Assembly (NCBI RefSeq): GCF_000271845.1
Contig: NZ_JH719393.1
Location: 248,001 to 312,000, forward strand
DNA from: Rhizobium leguminosarum bv. trifolii WSM2297
GTDB taxonomy: Bacteria > Pseudomonadota > Alphaproteobacteria > Rhizobiales > Rhizobiaceae
DNA length: 64,000 bases
Direction: 5' to 3'
In this document: positions 1 through 8,476 of the stretch, piece by piece
Layout of the letters: each line of letters starts with the position of its first letter
Position numbering within the stretch: position 1 is the stretch's first letter
Made by a program: the position numbers and the translations under genes
Notes under the pieces: generated by a model
What the model was told of the DNA's origin: nothing
The model's database searches: none
What the model saw: the letters and a program-made list of their open reading frames with translations, nothing else

Positions 1-1278
1 CAATCGGGACTGAGCCGGGAAGAGATCGAACGGGCAGCCGATGTCTATATCAACGCCGAACGCGTCATCTGCACCTGGGCGATGGGTGTCACCCAGCATC
101 TTCATTCGGTCGCGACGATCCGCGAGATCGCCAATTTCATGTTCCTGCGCGGCAATATCGGCAAGCCGGGCGCCGGTCTTTGCCCGGTGCGCGGCCATTC
201 CAACGTGCAGGGCGACCGCACCGTCGGCATCAACGAAAAGCCGGCGGACGATTTCCTCGATGCGCTGGAGAAACACTTCCGTTTCACCGTTCCCCGCGAA
301 CATGGCCACAATGTCCTTGCCGCGATCGGCGCGATGCTCGACGGCTCGGCCGAAGCCTTCATCGGGCTTGGCGGCAATTTCGCGCGCGCCACGCCCGACA
401 GCGCCCTGGTTGAAAAGGCGCTTCGGCAGCTGAAGCTGACGGTGCACATCGCGACCAAACCCAACCATTCGCATCTCATGCCGGGCGAGGCGGCCTTCAT
501 CCTGCCCTGCCTCGGACGCACCGAGATGGACCTCAACGAAGCCGGCAAGTCCCAGCTCATCAGCGTTGAGGATTCGATGAGCATGGTGCACGGCTCCGCC
601 GGCATCAATCGTCCGGCCTCGCCGCACCTGCTGTCGGAAGTCGCCATCATTGCCGGCATTGCGGAAGCGACGGTCGGTTCCGCCGTGGTCGACTGGGCGG
701 AGCTCGCCGAGGATTACGACCTTATCCGCGATCATATCGAGGCGACCATTCCGGGCTTCGAAAACTACAATCAGCGCCTGCGCAAGCCGCGCGGTTTCCA
801 CCTGCGCAATGCGGCGGCCCATCGCGAGTGGGATACGCCGGCGGGCAAGGCCTCATTCTCCTCCGAGGCGCTTCCCGAGGAGACGGTGCATCAGCGTGCG
901 CGAAAGGGTGAGGGGCATCGTTTTGCCCTGCAGACTTTCCGGTCGCATGATCAATACAATACGACGGTCTACGGTCTCGATGACCGATATCGTGGCGTCT
1001 ACGGAGAACGGCAGGTCATTTTCATTCATCCCGCCGACCTGAAGGCGATGAATGCCGAGGCCGGTGACCGGGTCGACGTGATCGGCGAGCATGATGATGG
1101 CATCGAGCGCATCGCTGAGGATTTCCGCCTGGTGCCCTATGACATTCCGCGGGGCAGCATCGCCGGTTATTATCCCGAGCTGAACGTGCTGGTGCCGCTC
1201 GGCAGCGCCGGCAAGGAAAGCGATACGCCGACCTCGAAGTCGATCATGGTGTCCTTCCGCGGGCGAAACGCCTCGTGA
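1..1278 (+). CDS. Molybdopterin oxidoreductase, FdhF/YdeP family (5' truncated by window)
   Basis: The reading frame is open from base 1, so this is the C-terminal 425 residues of a longer protein of the FdhF/YdeP class of bis-MGD molybdoenzymes. Visible are the middle molybdopterin domain (motifs around GNIGKPGAGLCPVRGHSNVQ) and the C-terminal dinucleotide-binding barrel (start of domain near QYNTTVYGLDDRYRGV, ending in a conserved TPTSKSIMVSF segment). The N-terminal Fe-S and cofactor ligands lie outside the window. Family members are formate-dehydrogenase-like; the physiological substrate here is not proven. Formate oxidation would fit the glutathione-dependent formaldehyde pathway encoded about 12 kb downstream. 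The stop codon overlaps the GTG start of the next gene, so the two are translationally coupled. Confidence 0.85.
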   Translation, partial: QSGLSREEIERAADVYINAERVICTWAMGVTQHLHSVATIREIANFMFLRGNIGKPGAGLCPVRGHSNVQGDRTVGINEKPADDFLDALEKHFRFTVPREHGHNVLAAIGAMLDGSAEAFIGLGGNFARATPDSALVEKALRQLKLTVHIATKPNHSHLMPGEAAFILPCLGRTEMDLNEAGKSQLISVEDSMSMVHGSAGINRPASPHLLSEVAIIAGIAEATVGSAVVDWAELAEDYDLIRDHIEATIPGFENYNQRLRKPRGFHLRNAAAHREWDTPAGKASFSSEALPEETVHQRARKGEGHRFALQTFRSHDQYNTTVYGLDDRYRGVYGERQVIFIHPADLKAMNAEAGDRVDVIGEHDDGIERIAEDFRLVPYDIPRGSIAGYYPELNVLVPLGSAGKESDTPTSKSIMVSFRGRNAS

Positions 1279-1559
1279 GTGAAGAGCCGGCCGACGTCGA
1301 TCGGTTTCTCGCCCTCGTCGCTTCAGCGCAAGAGGGCGATATCAGGCTGACATCCATCCAGGCCGGTCTCCTCGTTGCCGCCGAACTCGGGATCGCGCGC
1401 GACAGCCGCGTCTTTGCGCGCAAGCTGGGGATCGCCCATTCCCTCGTACTGCGTGAACTCAATGCGCTGGCGGAGAGCCAAGACGTGCTTGAGATCGTCA
1501 AGCGGGATCCGCGGACGATGAGAGTGCACTATATGTTGCCGCCGTCTACGTCGCCGTAA
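1275..1559 (+). CDS. Small winged-helix protein coupled to the FdhF-like gene
   Basis: A 94-residue protein that starts at a GTG overlapping the stop of the molybdoenzyme gene by four bases (GTGA), which favours this start. Residues about 25-90 read as a winged helix-turn-helix: a helix-rich segment, then a recognition-helix-like stretch (FARKLGIAHSLVLREL) and a short beta wing ending in HYML. No other domain is present. Coupling suggests a dedicated regulator or accessory protein of the oxidoreductase. The exact function is unknown. Confidence 0.7.
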   Translation: MSEEPADVDRFLALVASAQEGDIRLTSIQAGLLVAAELGIARDSRVFARKLGIAHSLVLRELNALAESQDVLEIVKRDPRTMRVHYMLPPSTSP

Positions 1560-1627
1560 GCGAGGGCTTTCGCTCCTTGTTTTTATGCATTGTCCCGGAC
1601 CCCCCGCACACTTCCTGACAATATGCT

Positions 1628-2626
1628 TTATCGACGGCCGACGCGCTTCCTGGTGTCGGAAGGATATTCCCCATAGGTCGATTTATAGACCGCGGAAAAC
1701 CGGCCGAAGTGGAAGAAGCCCCATTTGAGACAGATCGTCTTCATGGTTTCGGTGCTCTCCGGATCGAGCAAGTCCTGGCGCGCCGCGCGCAGACGAAGTG
1801 TCAGCAGATAGACGGCGGGAGAGGTGCCCCTGAAGGCACGGAAGCCGGTTTCGAGCGCCCGGCTGGAGACGCCGGCCGCTTCGGCGACCTTCGGCATGGT
1901 GATCGGCTGGTCGATATTGGCCTGCATGAATTCGATCGCCTTGCGCACATGGCGGGGAGCGATGAGGGCAGGCCCCTTGTCGAGGAAATGCGACAGTCGG
2001 TTAGGCACCATGCGCACGACAAGATCGGCCAGCGCCTGCGTCATATGCGCCATGGCGATCGGCGACTGCAGCAAGGGGCCGTCGTCGCGCATGCCGATGG
2101 CGATCGTTTCGGTCAAATTGCCGATCGTCCGGCCGACCGGCGTCGACAGATCCAACTCGGGCAGCAGATCGAGAGAGCCGCTGAACGGTATTTCGAACGT
2201 CTGGCCGATCGTCTGCAGGATCACCGACCAGTTGATCAGCAATTCGTCGATGACATTCGACTGGCCGTACATGATGACGCTGTCTGGTTCGAAATTATTA
2301 TAAAGAAGCAGTTTTCCTTCTCCCGCCTCGGCGACGCGGGATCCATATGCCACCCCCATGCCGCCGCTGCGCGGCACGACGATCGACAGATACTCCGCCG
2401 TATCGACGGTTGGCTCGATATTGAACTGAAACTCCGCCTCGTGATATCCGGTCAGCAGGACAGCGCTGTCACTGGCGGAAAAATCCAACCCCCAGTGGAA
2501 GTCCTGGGCGCGTCCGACAGGCGCGGCATCGAATGCGCCGAAGGCGCCGCCGAGCGTTTCGACCATGTTGTCGAACGAAGAACCGCGAAACCGAAACGAG
2601 AATGGCGCATGGCTAGTTTCGGACAT
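1628..2626 (-). CDS. AraC family transcriptional regulator
   Basis: A 332-residue protein. The N-terminal ~200 residues match the AraC-binding-like sensor fold, and the C-terminal ~100 residues carry two helix-turn-helix units (MPKVAEAAGVSSRALETGFR and a second around GFFHFGRFSAVYKSTYGEYP). The last of these is the typical AraC signature, although the usual F-x-x-x-F-K-x-x-G pattern is modified. The ATG is preceded by an AAGGGGAG ribosome-binding site. It is convergent with the FdhF-associated gene and faces a 1.1-kb gene-poor stretch, so its target is not obvious from context. Confidence 0.85.
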   Translation of the reverse strand: MSETSHAPFSFRFRGSSFDNMVETLGGAFGAFDAAPVGRAQDFHWGLDFSASDSAVLLTGYHEAEFQFNIEPTVDTAEYLSIVVPRSGGMGVAYGSRVAEAGEGKLLLYNNFEPDSVIMYGQSNVIDELLINWSVILQTIGQTFEIPFSGSLDLLPELDLSTPVGRTIGNLTETIAIGMRDDGPLLQSPIAMAHMTQALADLVVRMVPNRLSHFLDKGPALIAPRHVRKAIEFMQANIDQPITMPKVAEAAGVSSRALETGFRAFRGTSPAVYLLTLRLRAARQDLLDPESTETMKTICLKWGFFHFGRFSAVYKSTYGEYPSDTRKRVGRR

Positions 2627-3772
2627 GCTGCTCCCCTTGTTCAGTGTGGCTGCGTTGCTCTGCTCTTCTCAACTGCCCGCACATCCCCGCGAGAGGCGCG
2701 ATCGCTGCCGATGGATTGATGCGGATGGGCGAGACTTGGCAATATCCTAGCCGATCGGGGCGTGGAGTGCAGCACACTTCAGCGGGGCAGGAGGATCTCC
2801 GCGCGGTATCGGCAGCGGGATCAGCGATTTGCTCAAGCCGATAAAGGCCGAATTCGGACGTGGCAGGCGTCAAAAAACCAACCCGTTGAATGCATTGTCG
2901 ACATCTTCCATCCGATCAGTTTCTTAGCCCGACGGCAGGAACTGGCAGAACTCGGAATAATAGGCAAGTCTTCGGGCCGCCGGCTGTCGGTGATGAAACG
3001 ATTACGCAGAAGGGCAAATTTAAGGGGTGTATCCGTGAGGCCACGAAAGGCTCAAACGCGGCGGTCTTGCCGAGAGGCTGGAGTTATGGAGAACGCCCCA
3101 CTTCGCGATCTGCGCAGTCGCCTGCCGAAGGTTCTATAGTGGACCGCTTATAGCCTTCGGCAGGCAGACAGGCATGCACGCATACGCACGGGATGGGGTG
3201 CGTATGTACGATCCCTTCCATCCGTTTGGGGGTGATGGATGAACGGGGTTGGGCTTGAGGACCGCAACCATCATGGCCTTGGTCGAAAACCATCTTATTG
3301 CACCGTGGCCATCGAGCAATTGTCGGCCCCCGATAAAGTCGGTCAAGCGGCTTTTCGCGACGCAGTCTGGACTGGTTTTGCGCAAAATGTATAGGTTAAC
3401 GCTGGCTGGAGGCATGTTCGCGCCGCGGCTTGCGCAAAGCGGATGACGACCGTGAATGTCTCATTTGCCACTTGGAAGAGCTTGCTCAGGAAGCAGCGGG
3501 AGCGCTCCGGCGTCACAGCTCCAAGGCCGCTCGCGTGGCCTCACAGAAGGCATAGGCGCTTGGCGCGGCGCGGTCTCCGATCTCTATGACATCGACACGC
3601 TGCGGGCGCAATTCCTCACCCAGACAGTGTTGTAATCGGGCAGGTCTGAAGAAGCCATTTGACCTCAAGCATCTTCACGGTCCGGCGGCGGCCGGCTTCC
3701 CATTTCCCGAAATGGCAACATGCGAGATATCGGTGTCGCCAGCGAAACGGAAAGACGGCCGCATTCGGAGCT
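2627..3772. other. Gene-poor 1.1-kb stretch with structured repeats
   Basis: No convincing gene lies here. The only open frames are short, and none shows a recognisable domain together with a good ribosome-binding site. One short frame (about 3435-3554, plus strand) and another ending in a TAA at about 3635 have coding-like composition and could be the tail of a decayed gene. Two perfect adjacent hairpins at 3120-3206 are listed separately. The rest shows nothing I can name. Confidence 0.6.
3120..3206. repeat. Two adjacent perfect palindromes (RIME-like element candidate)
   Basis: The first arm pair is a perfect 12-bp inverted repeat (3120-3131 with 3154-3165, arms GCCTGCCGAAGG / CCTTCGGCAGGC, 22-nt loop). 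The second is a perfect 9-bp inverted repeat (3181-3189 with 3198-3206, arms CATACGCAC / GTGCGTATG, 8-nt loop). They sit in noncoding DNA. Rhizobial RIME elements are known as roughly 100-bp intergenic repeats built of two palindromes, so this is a candidate by architecture only. A structured small RNA is the alternative. Confidence 0.55.
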
Positions 3773-4852
3773 TCAGAGGGCGACCGACAGGGCGCTGTCG
3801 CGCTCCGGAGCAACCTCGTGTGAGTTCACCATCGCACTTGCGAGCTGGCGGAAGGTGACGAGCCCTAAGGTTTCCCCGGAAGGCGAAACCACCCTGGCGT
3901 CGCCCTCTGGCGCCGATGACAGCATGCGGACGGCTTCTTCGACGGTCGTTCCCGCCACTATCGCCAGTCCAACCGGCGCCGCACCTGAGTGCAGCGGCGT
4001 CATCACGGCTTCGACTTGAATGACCCGGCCGCGATTAACCTCCTTGACGAAGTTGGCGATGTAGTCGTCGGCTGGCCGCAGGACGATGTCCTGGCTGGTG
4101 CCCTGCTGGATGACTTCGCCGTCGCGCAGGATCACAATCTGGTCGCCCAGGCGAAGGGCTTCATCAAGATCGTGGGTGATGAAGACGATGGTTTTCTTGA
4201 TCTCCTTCTGAATGTTGAGAAGGACCGTCTGCATATCCATGCGGATCAAAGGGTCGAGCGCCGAATAGGCTTCGTCCATCAAAAGGACCGGCGCATCGTT
4301 GGAAAGGGCGCGCGCAAGGCCGACACGCTGCTGCATGCCGCCGGAGAGCTGGTTGGGATATTTCTGCTCGAAGCCCTTGAGCCCGACACGCTCCAGCCAG
4401 CGCATCGCGACGTCGATGGCTTTCGGGCGCTCCATGCCCTGGACTTCAAGGCCGAAGATGGTGTTGTCGAGAACGTTCCGGTGCGGCAGAAGCGCGAACT
4501 TCTGAAACACCATTGCGGTCTGGTGCCGGCGAAAAGTTCGCAATTCCGTCTCATTCATCTTCACGACATCAACGCCGTCGACGAGCACCTCGCCGGCCGT
4601 CGGGTCTATAAGACGGTTGATGTGGCGGATGAGCGTCGACTTGCCCGACCCCGAAAGACCCATGATCACCTGGATCCGGCCGGAGGGTATCTCGACATTG
4701 ATATCCTTGAGGCCGAGCACGTGACCGTACCTTGCGTTGAGCTCGGTCTTCGATAATCCCTTCTGGACCGCGTCGACATGCGCGGCCGGGTTGGGACCGA
4801 AGATCTTGTAGAGATGGCGGATCTTGATGCCGCCGAAACGTTGATCAGCCAT
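3773..4852 (-). CDS. Glycine betaine/proline betaine-type ABC transporter, ATP-binding protein
   Basis: The ATPase of an OpuA/ProU-type importer, energising uptake of quaternary amines at the inner membrane. About 359 residues. It has Walker A (GLSGSGKST), the signature LSGGMQQRVGLARAL and Walker B (VLLMDEAYSALDP). After residue ~270 there is a C-terminal extension with a CBS-like segment, as in ProV/OpuAA. I chose ATG at 4852 (MADQRF), which has a GGGAG box upstream, over an upstream ATG at 4888. The permease stop then overlaps this start by eight bases. It is the last gene of the TetR-ProC-binding protein-permease-ATPase operon. Confidence 0.9.
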   Translation of the reverse strand: MADQRFGGIKIRHLYKIFGPNPAAHVDAVQKGLSKTELNARYGHVLGLKDINVEIPSGRIQVIMGLSGSGKSTLIRHINRLIDPTAGEVLVDGVDVVKMNETELRTFRRHQTAMVFQKFALLPHRNVLDNTIFGLEVQGMERPKAIDVAMRWLERVGLKGFEQKYPNQLSGGMQQRVGLARALSNDAPVLLMDEAYSALDPLIRMDMQTVLLNIQKEIKKTIVFITHDLDEALRLGDQIVILRDGEVIQQGTSQDIVLRPADDYIANFVKEVNRGRVIQVEAVMTPLHSGAAPVGLAIVAGTTVEEAVRMLSSAPEGDARVVSPSGETLGLVTFRQLASAMVNSHEVAPERDSALSVAL

Positions 4853-5732
4853 GGACGATCTCCCGATGCTTCTGGAGCCTCTTGCCATACGCCTGGCTGA
4901 CCCGGTCGAAGATGATGGCGATGCCGACGATGGCGAGGCCGTTGAAAATACCTAGGGTGAAGTACTGGTTGGCAATCGCCTTCAGCACCGGCTGTCCTAG
5001 TCCCTGGACGCCGATCATCGAGGCGACGACCACCATGGCGAGCGCCATCATGATGGTCTGGTTGATGCCGGCCATGATGGTCGGCAGTGCCAGCGGCAGC
5101 TGTACCTTGAACAGCTTCTGCGCACTCGACGTTCCGAAAGCGTCGGCCGCTTCCAGCACGTCCTTGTCGACAAGTCGAATGCCGAGATCGGTAAGACGGA
5201 TCATCGGCGGAATGGCGTAGATGACGACGGCGATCAGTCCCGGCACCTTGCCAATGCCGAGCAGCATGACGACAGGGATGAGATAGACGAAGCTCGGCAT
5301 CGTCTGCATGACGTCAAGGATCGGATTGATGATGCGCTGCAGCCGGTCGGAGCGTGCCATGAATATTCCCATCGGAATACCGATGGCGATGGAGAGCACG
5401 GTGCAGACGAAGATCATCGAGACCGTCCGCATCGTATCGTCCCACATGTCGAAATAGCCGATCAGCAGCAGCGTCACGAGACAGCCGAGAACAATCTTCA
5501 GGTTGCGGCTCGCAAACCATGCGATGACTAGGATGATGAGGGTGATGATTGGCCACGGCGTCTGCGTCATGAAGCGGTCGGCGGCGATGAGGAAATGCTG
5601 CAGCGGCGTGAAGAGGCTTTCGATCGCGTCGCCGTAGCTGCGGGTAAACGTGCGAAAACCGTCATCGATCGCCTTCTTCAGATTGCGAAGCGCGTCGTCA
5701 TCCATATGCGGGAATTTATAAAACCATTCCAT
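4845..5732 (-). CDS. Glycine betaine/proline betaine-type ABC transporter, permease
   Basis: A 295-residue inner-membrane permease of the ProW/OpuAB type. After a ~60-residue hydrophilic N-terminus come several hydrophobic spans, starting at PWPIITLIILVIAW. The cytoplasmic EAA-like loop reads EAADAFGTSSAQKLFKVQLP, where it contacts the ATPase. An AGGGGAA ribosome-binding site precedes the ATG. It overlaps the ATPase gene downstream and follows the binding-protein gene after a 92-nt gap that contains a stem-loop. Confidence 0.9.
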   Translation of the reverse strand: MEWFYKFPHMDDDALRNLKKAIDDGFRTFTRSYGDAIESLFTPLQHFLIAADRFMTQTPWPIITLIILVIAWFASRNLKIVLGCLVTLLLIGYFDMWDDTMRTVSMIFVCTVLSIAIGIPMGIFMARSDRLQRIINPILDVMQTMPSFVYLIPVVMLLGIGKVPGLIAVVIYAIPPMIRLTDLGIRLVDKDVLEAADAFGTSSAQKLFKVQLPLALPTIMAGINQTIMMALAMVVVASMIGVQGLGQPVLKAIANQYFTLGIFNGLAIVGIAIIFDRVSQAYGKRLQKHREIVHG

Positions 5733-5791
5733 TCTGTTCCCCTTATCTTTAAAGAGCCGTGGCAGTCTTTTTCATTTTATCGGCAGCGAGA

Positions 5792-5816
5792 GGCGGTGCA
5801 CTTTTCGCGCACCGCC
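5792..5816 (-). promoter_or_regulatory. Intercistronic stem-loop between binding-protein and permease genes
   Basis: A perfect 8-bp stem (GGCGGTGC, 5792-5799, with GCACCGCC, 5809-5816) and a 9-nt loop lie just past the stop of the substrate-binding gene in the transcript. No U-tract follows. Such hairpins often protect the upstream message or partly terminate transcription, giving excess binding protein. This is inference from position. Confidence 0.6.
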
Positions 5817-5824
5817 ATTTGGCT

Positions 5825-6826
5825 TTAGAGAGCAGCTTCGATTTTCGTGGCTGCCTCAGGCGAGACCCACTTGGTCCAGAGGTCCTTGTTTTCTTTCAGG
5901 AAGTGCTTGGCGCCGTCTTCGCCGGTCGCCTGGTTGTCGGTCATCCAGGCCATCAGCTTGTTGACCGTGTCATTGCTCCAGGAGCGCTTCTTCAGGTAGT
6001 CCATGACATCAGGTCCGACCTTTTCCGCGAAAGGTTTGGCAACCAGTGTGACGACGTGATCGACCGGCCATGCATTCGGCTTCGGGTCGGGGCAGTCGGC
6101 AACGGTGTTGCAGCGCTTCCATTCGGCAGCGTCGTTCGGCACGCCGGCTTCGAGCTTAACCATCTGATACTTGCCGAGCAGCGCGGTCGGCGCCCAGTAG
6201 TAGCCGGCCCAGCCTTCCTTGCGCTCGTAAGCCTTGGCGATCGAACCGTCGAGACCGGCGGCGGAGCCGGTATCAACGAGGGTGAAGCCCGCCTTCTCGG
6301 CGTCAAAAGCCTTATAGAGCTGCGAGGTTACCACGGTGCCGCCCCAGCCCTGCGGGCCGTTGTAGATGGCGCCCTTCTTCGCATCTTCCGGATCGGGGAA
6401 GAGTTCCGGGTGCTTCAGCACGTCGCCGATCGTCTTGATATCCGGATGGGCATCAGCGAGATATTTGGGAATCCACCAGCCCTGCACACCACCGTCCGGC
6501 AGCGGCGAGCCGACCTGGACGATGCGGCCTTCATCCGTGCCCTTCTTGACGACGTCGGGCAACAGGTCGATCCAGGCTTCCGGCGCGATATCCGGCTGGC
6601 CCTTTTCGGCCATGGAGGTGATCGTCGGGACGGTGTCGCCGACGGTGATGTCAGCACTGCAGCCATAGCCTTCGTTCAGGATGAACTTGTCTAGGTTGGA
6701 GAGAACTTCGGCGCTCTGCCAGTTCATGCTGGCGATGGTCACGCTGCCGCATTCGGCGGCGCTGGCGAATGACGCGCCGCCGATCAGGCCGAACGTCAAA
6801 CACGTCGATGCAAGTAATTTCTTCAT
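5825..6826 (-). CDS. Glycine betaine/proline betaine-type ABC transporter, substrate-binding protein
   Basis: A 333-residue periplasmic binding protein of the OpuAC/ProX-like family. It starts with a signal peptide (MKKLLASTCLTFGLIGG, cleavage expected after FASAA near residue 23). The mature part is rich in Trp/Tyr suited to cage a quaternary ammonium (MNWQSAEVL, GWWIPKYL, GYYWAPTALL). Two Cys (KRCNTVADCPD) could form a disulfide. The ATG follows a GAGGGAACGAG box. It is the first transporter gene, 67 nt after the ProC-like gene. Ligand choice among proline betaine, glycine betaine, choline or sulfonium analogues cannot be read from sequence alone. Confidence 0.9.
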   Translation of the reverse strand: MKKLLASTCLTFGLIGGASFASAAECGSVTIASMNWQSAEVLSNLDKFILNEGYGCSADITVGDTVPTITSMAEKGQPDIAPEAWIDLLPDVVKKGTDEGRIVQVGSPLPDGGVQGWWIPKYLADAHPDIKTIGDVLKHPELFPDPEDAKKGAIYNGPQGWGGTVVTSQLYKAFDAEKAGFTLVDTGSAAGLDGSIAKAYERKEGWAGYYWAPTALLGKYQMVKLEAGVPNDAAEWKRCNTVADCPDPKPNAWPVDHVVTLVAKPFAEKVGPDVMDYLKKRSWSNDTVNKLMAWMTDNQATGEDGAKHFLKENKDLWTKWVSPEAATKIEAAL

Positions 6827-6893
6827 TCTCGTTCCCTCTGTTTAGCGGCTTGTCTTGCCGAACGGGGTGCCGCAGTGCCCGCCCCAACGGTCG

Positions 6894-7688
6894 TCAGGAA
6901 AGCTTTCCCATACTCACCGATTTTTGAAATGCTGCCGACAATCCCTTGGCGACCGAAGCGTCGAACCCCGCAGCGCGCATGCCTTCGATAGCTGCCGCTG
7001 TGGTGCCGCGATAGTCAAGAAAGGTTTGTACGACGTTATCCGGGCTCTCGTCACGGCGCTCCAAAAGGCGGCCGGCGCCTGATATCACCGTATTGACGGC
7101 GCGGCGCGCAATCTCGGCTGGCAGGCCGCGGGCGACGGCGTCGCCCATCATGGCGGCCGCAAGCAGCGCCGGGAACGCCGGTCCGGAACCGGAAAGGCCT
7201 GTGAGGTAATCGATGTCGCTTTCTCTGGCGACCTCGTCTTGCGATCCGCACGCCTCGAAAATGGCGCGGACGACGGCGCGGTCGCCTTCCGTGATCTCGT
7301 CCGCAGCAATCCAGGGCGTATAGGACTTAGCAACTTCGGCACCAGCATTCGGTAGGGCACGGACGACACGGCCGGTCTTATAGCGTTGCGAAAGGGCGGC
7401 GAGACCGATGCCGGCCATGACCGATATGACCAGTTTGCCGCCGGCATCGACGTCAAGGGCGCGCCAGTCATCGGGCCGGACGGAGAGAACGATCACGTCC
7501 GAGCGGTCGGCAAGCGCCTGATTGTCGGAAGTCCAGAAAGAATTCGGCAAGCGATCCGGCTGTTGGCTGCGATAGGAGAGTGAGAGATTCTGGGGCTCGA
7601 CCAGGCGGGCGTCGACAATCGAGCCGGCGATTGCTCCGCCCAGCCAGCCGCCGCCGCCAATTATGCCGATCCTCAAGGAAACGCTCAT
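6894..7688 (-). CDS. Pyrroline-5-carboxylate reductase-like protein
   Basis: A 264-residue member of the ProC family. It has an N-terminal Rossmann motif (GIIGGGGWLGGAI) for NAD(P)H and a C-terminal helical dimerisation domain with the family signature around LTGLSGSGPAFPALL and the DNVVQTFLDYRGTTAAAIEGM region. Length is normal for ProC. It sits 12 nt after the TetR gene and before a betaine transporter rather than with proline biosynthesis genes, so a catabolic or alternative imino-acid role in betaine/proline use is likely. A strong GGAGG box precedes the ATG. Confidence 0.85.
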   Translation of the reverse strand: MSVSLRIGIIGGGGWLGGAIAGSIVDARLVEPQNLSLSYRSQQPDRLPNSFWTSDNQALADRSDVIVLSVRPDDWRALDVDAGGKLVISVMAGIGLAALSQRYKTGRVVRALPNAGAEVAKSYTPWIAADEITEGDRAVVRAIFEACGSQDEVARESDIDYLTGLSGSGPAFPALLAAAMMGDAVARGLPAEIARRAVNTVISGAGRLLERRDESPDNVVQTFLDYRGTTAAAIEGMRAAGFDASVAKGLSAAFQKSVSMGKLS

Positions 7689-7700
7689 CCGGGCCTCCTT

Positions 7701-8330
7701 TTAACCGGGCCGATAGCTATGCCGGGAGAAGAAGCGATCAAGCTCCCTCTGCTGCGGCACTTCGCCCGTGTAGATCGCGATATATTCCGGAATCCGTTTC
7801 ATGCGAACGGCAAGTTCCTCCCTCGATTGCATGGAGATATATCCGATCTGAACGAGGTAAGTTGTCCGCGCTCTGACATCCGATGTCGTTTCTGGTAACC
7901 CGAACCGCATGAACATGCGTTTCAGCGACTCCAGCCGGATCTGATCGGCCTGCTGGACCTCTGCGAGAAGCTCGTCGGATTGCAGCGCCCAGCTGCGCAC
8001 GGCAAACTCGAATTTTGCGTCGAACAGATCGTTGTCGAGCCAGCAATCGAAGACGTTGAGCATCGCTTCGGCCAGGGATTCCGCATAGGCTTCCGACCGC
8101 TTGACGATATTGCCGGTGTTTTTGTCGCGCCATAGCGCCACGAGCGCGCTCAGCAGCTCCTCCCGATCCTTGAAGAACCAGTAGAAGCTGGTGCGCGAGA
8201 GATTGAGCTTCTTCGCCAGCGGCAGAATTTTCACCGAATCCACGCCGGATTCCAGCAGGGAGTGGTAAGCTGCTTCCAGCCATCCCTCCTGCGATCCGCG
8301 CCAGCCGGTGTCGTTCAAAGCCTGATCCAT
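7701..8330 (-). CDS. TetR family transcriptional regulator
   Basis: A 209-residue one-domain-plus-sensor repressor. The N-terminal DNA-binding helices (residues ~18-65) include the TetR pattern ILPLAKKLNLSRTSFYWFFKDREELL, and the rest is an all-helical ligand domain without a recognised subfamily. It is divergent from the StcD-like gene. The 146-nt gap holds a 16-bp inverted repeat flanking the likely promoters, so it probably controls both arms. It heads the ProC-ABC operon. A GGAG box precedes the ATG. Confidence 0.9.
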   Translation of the reverse strand: MDQALNDTGWRGSQEGWLEAAYHSLLESGVDSVKILPLAKKLNLSRTSFYWFFKDREELLSALVALWRDKNTGNIVKRSEAYAESLAEAMLNVFDCWLDNDLFDAKFEFAVRSWALQSDELLAEVQQADQIRLESLKRMFMRFGLPETTSDVRARTTYLVQIGYISMQSREELAVRMKRIPEYIAIYTGEVPQQRELDRFFSRHSYRPG

Positions 8331-8370
8331 GCACTATCTCCTATCAAATTATGAAGCCGCGCACAAGGAA

Positions 8371-8432
8371 AATGTACATCAGTGTCGAATGTGACGACTT
8401 TACTGTTTTCATCGTTGACACATATGTACATT
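8371..8432. promoter_or_regulatory. Paired operator candidate for the divergent TetR regulator
   Basis: AATGTACATCAGTGTC (8371-8386) recurs in inverted orientation as GACACATATGTACATT (8417-8432), matching at 14 of 16 bases, with the palindromic core ATGTACAT in both. The centres are about 46 bp apart, in the only gap between the TetR gene and the catabolic operon. This fits two TetR dimer sites, one for each divergent promoter. Confidence 0.65.
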
Positions 8433-8476
8433 GCGCTTAGCGTTCCCCTCGATGTTTTAATCCGGAACCACGGCCC

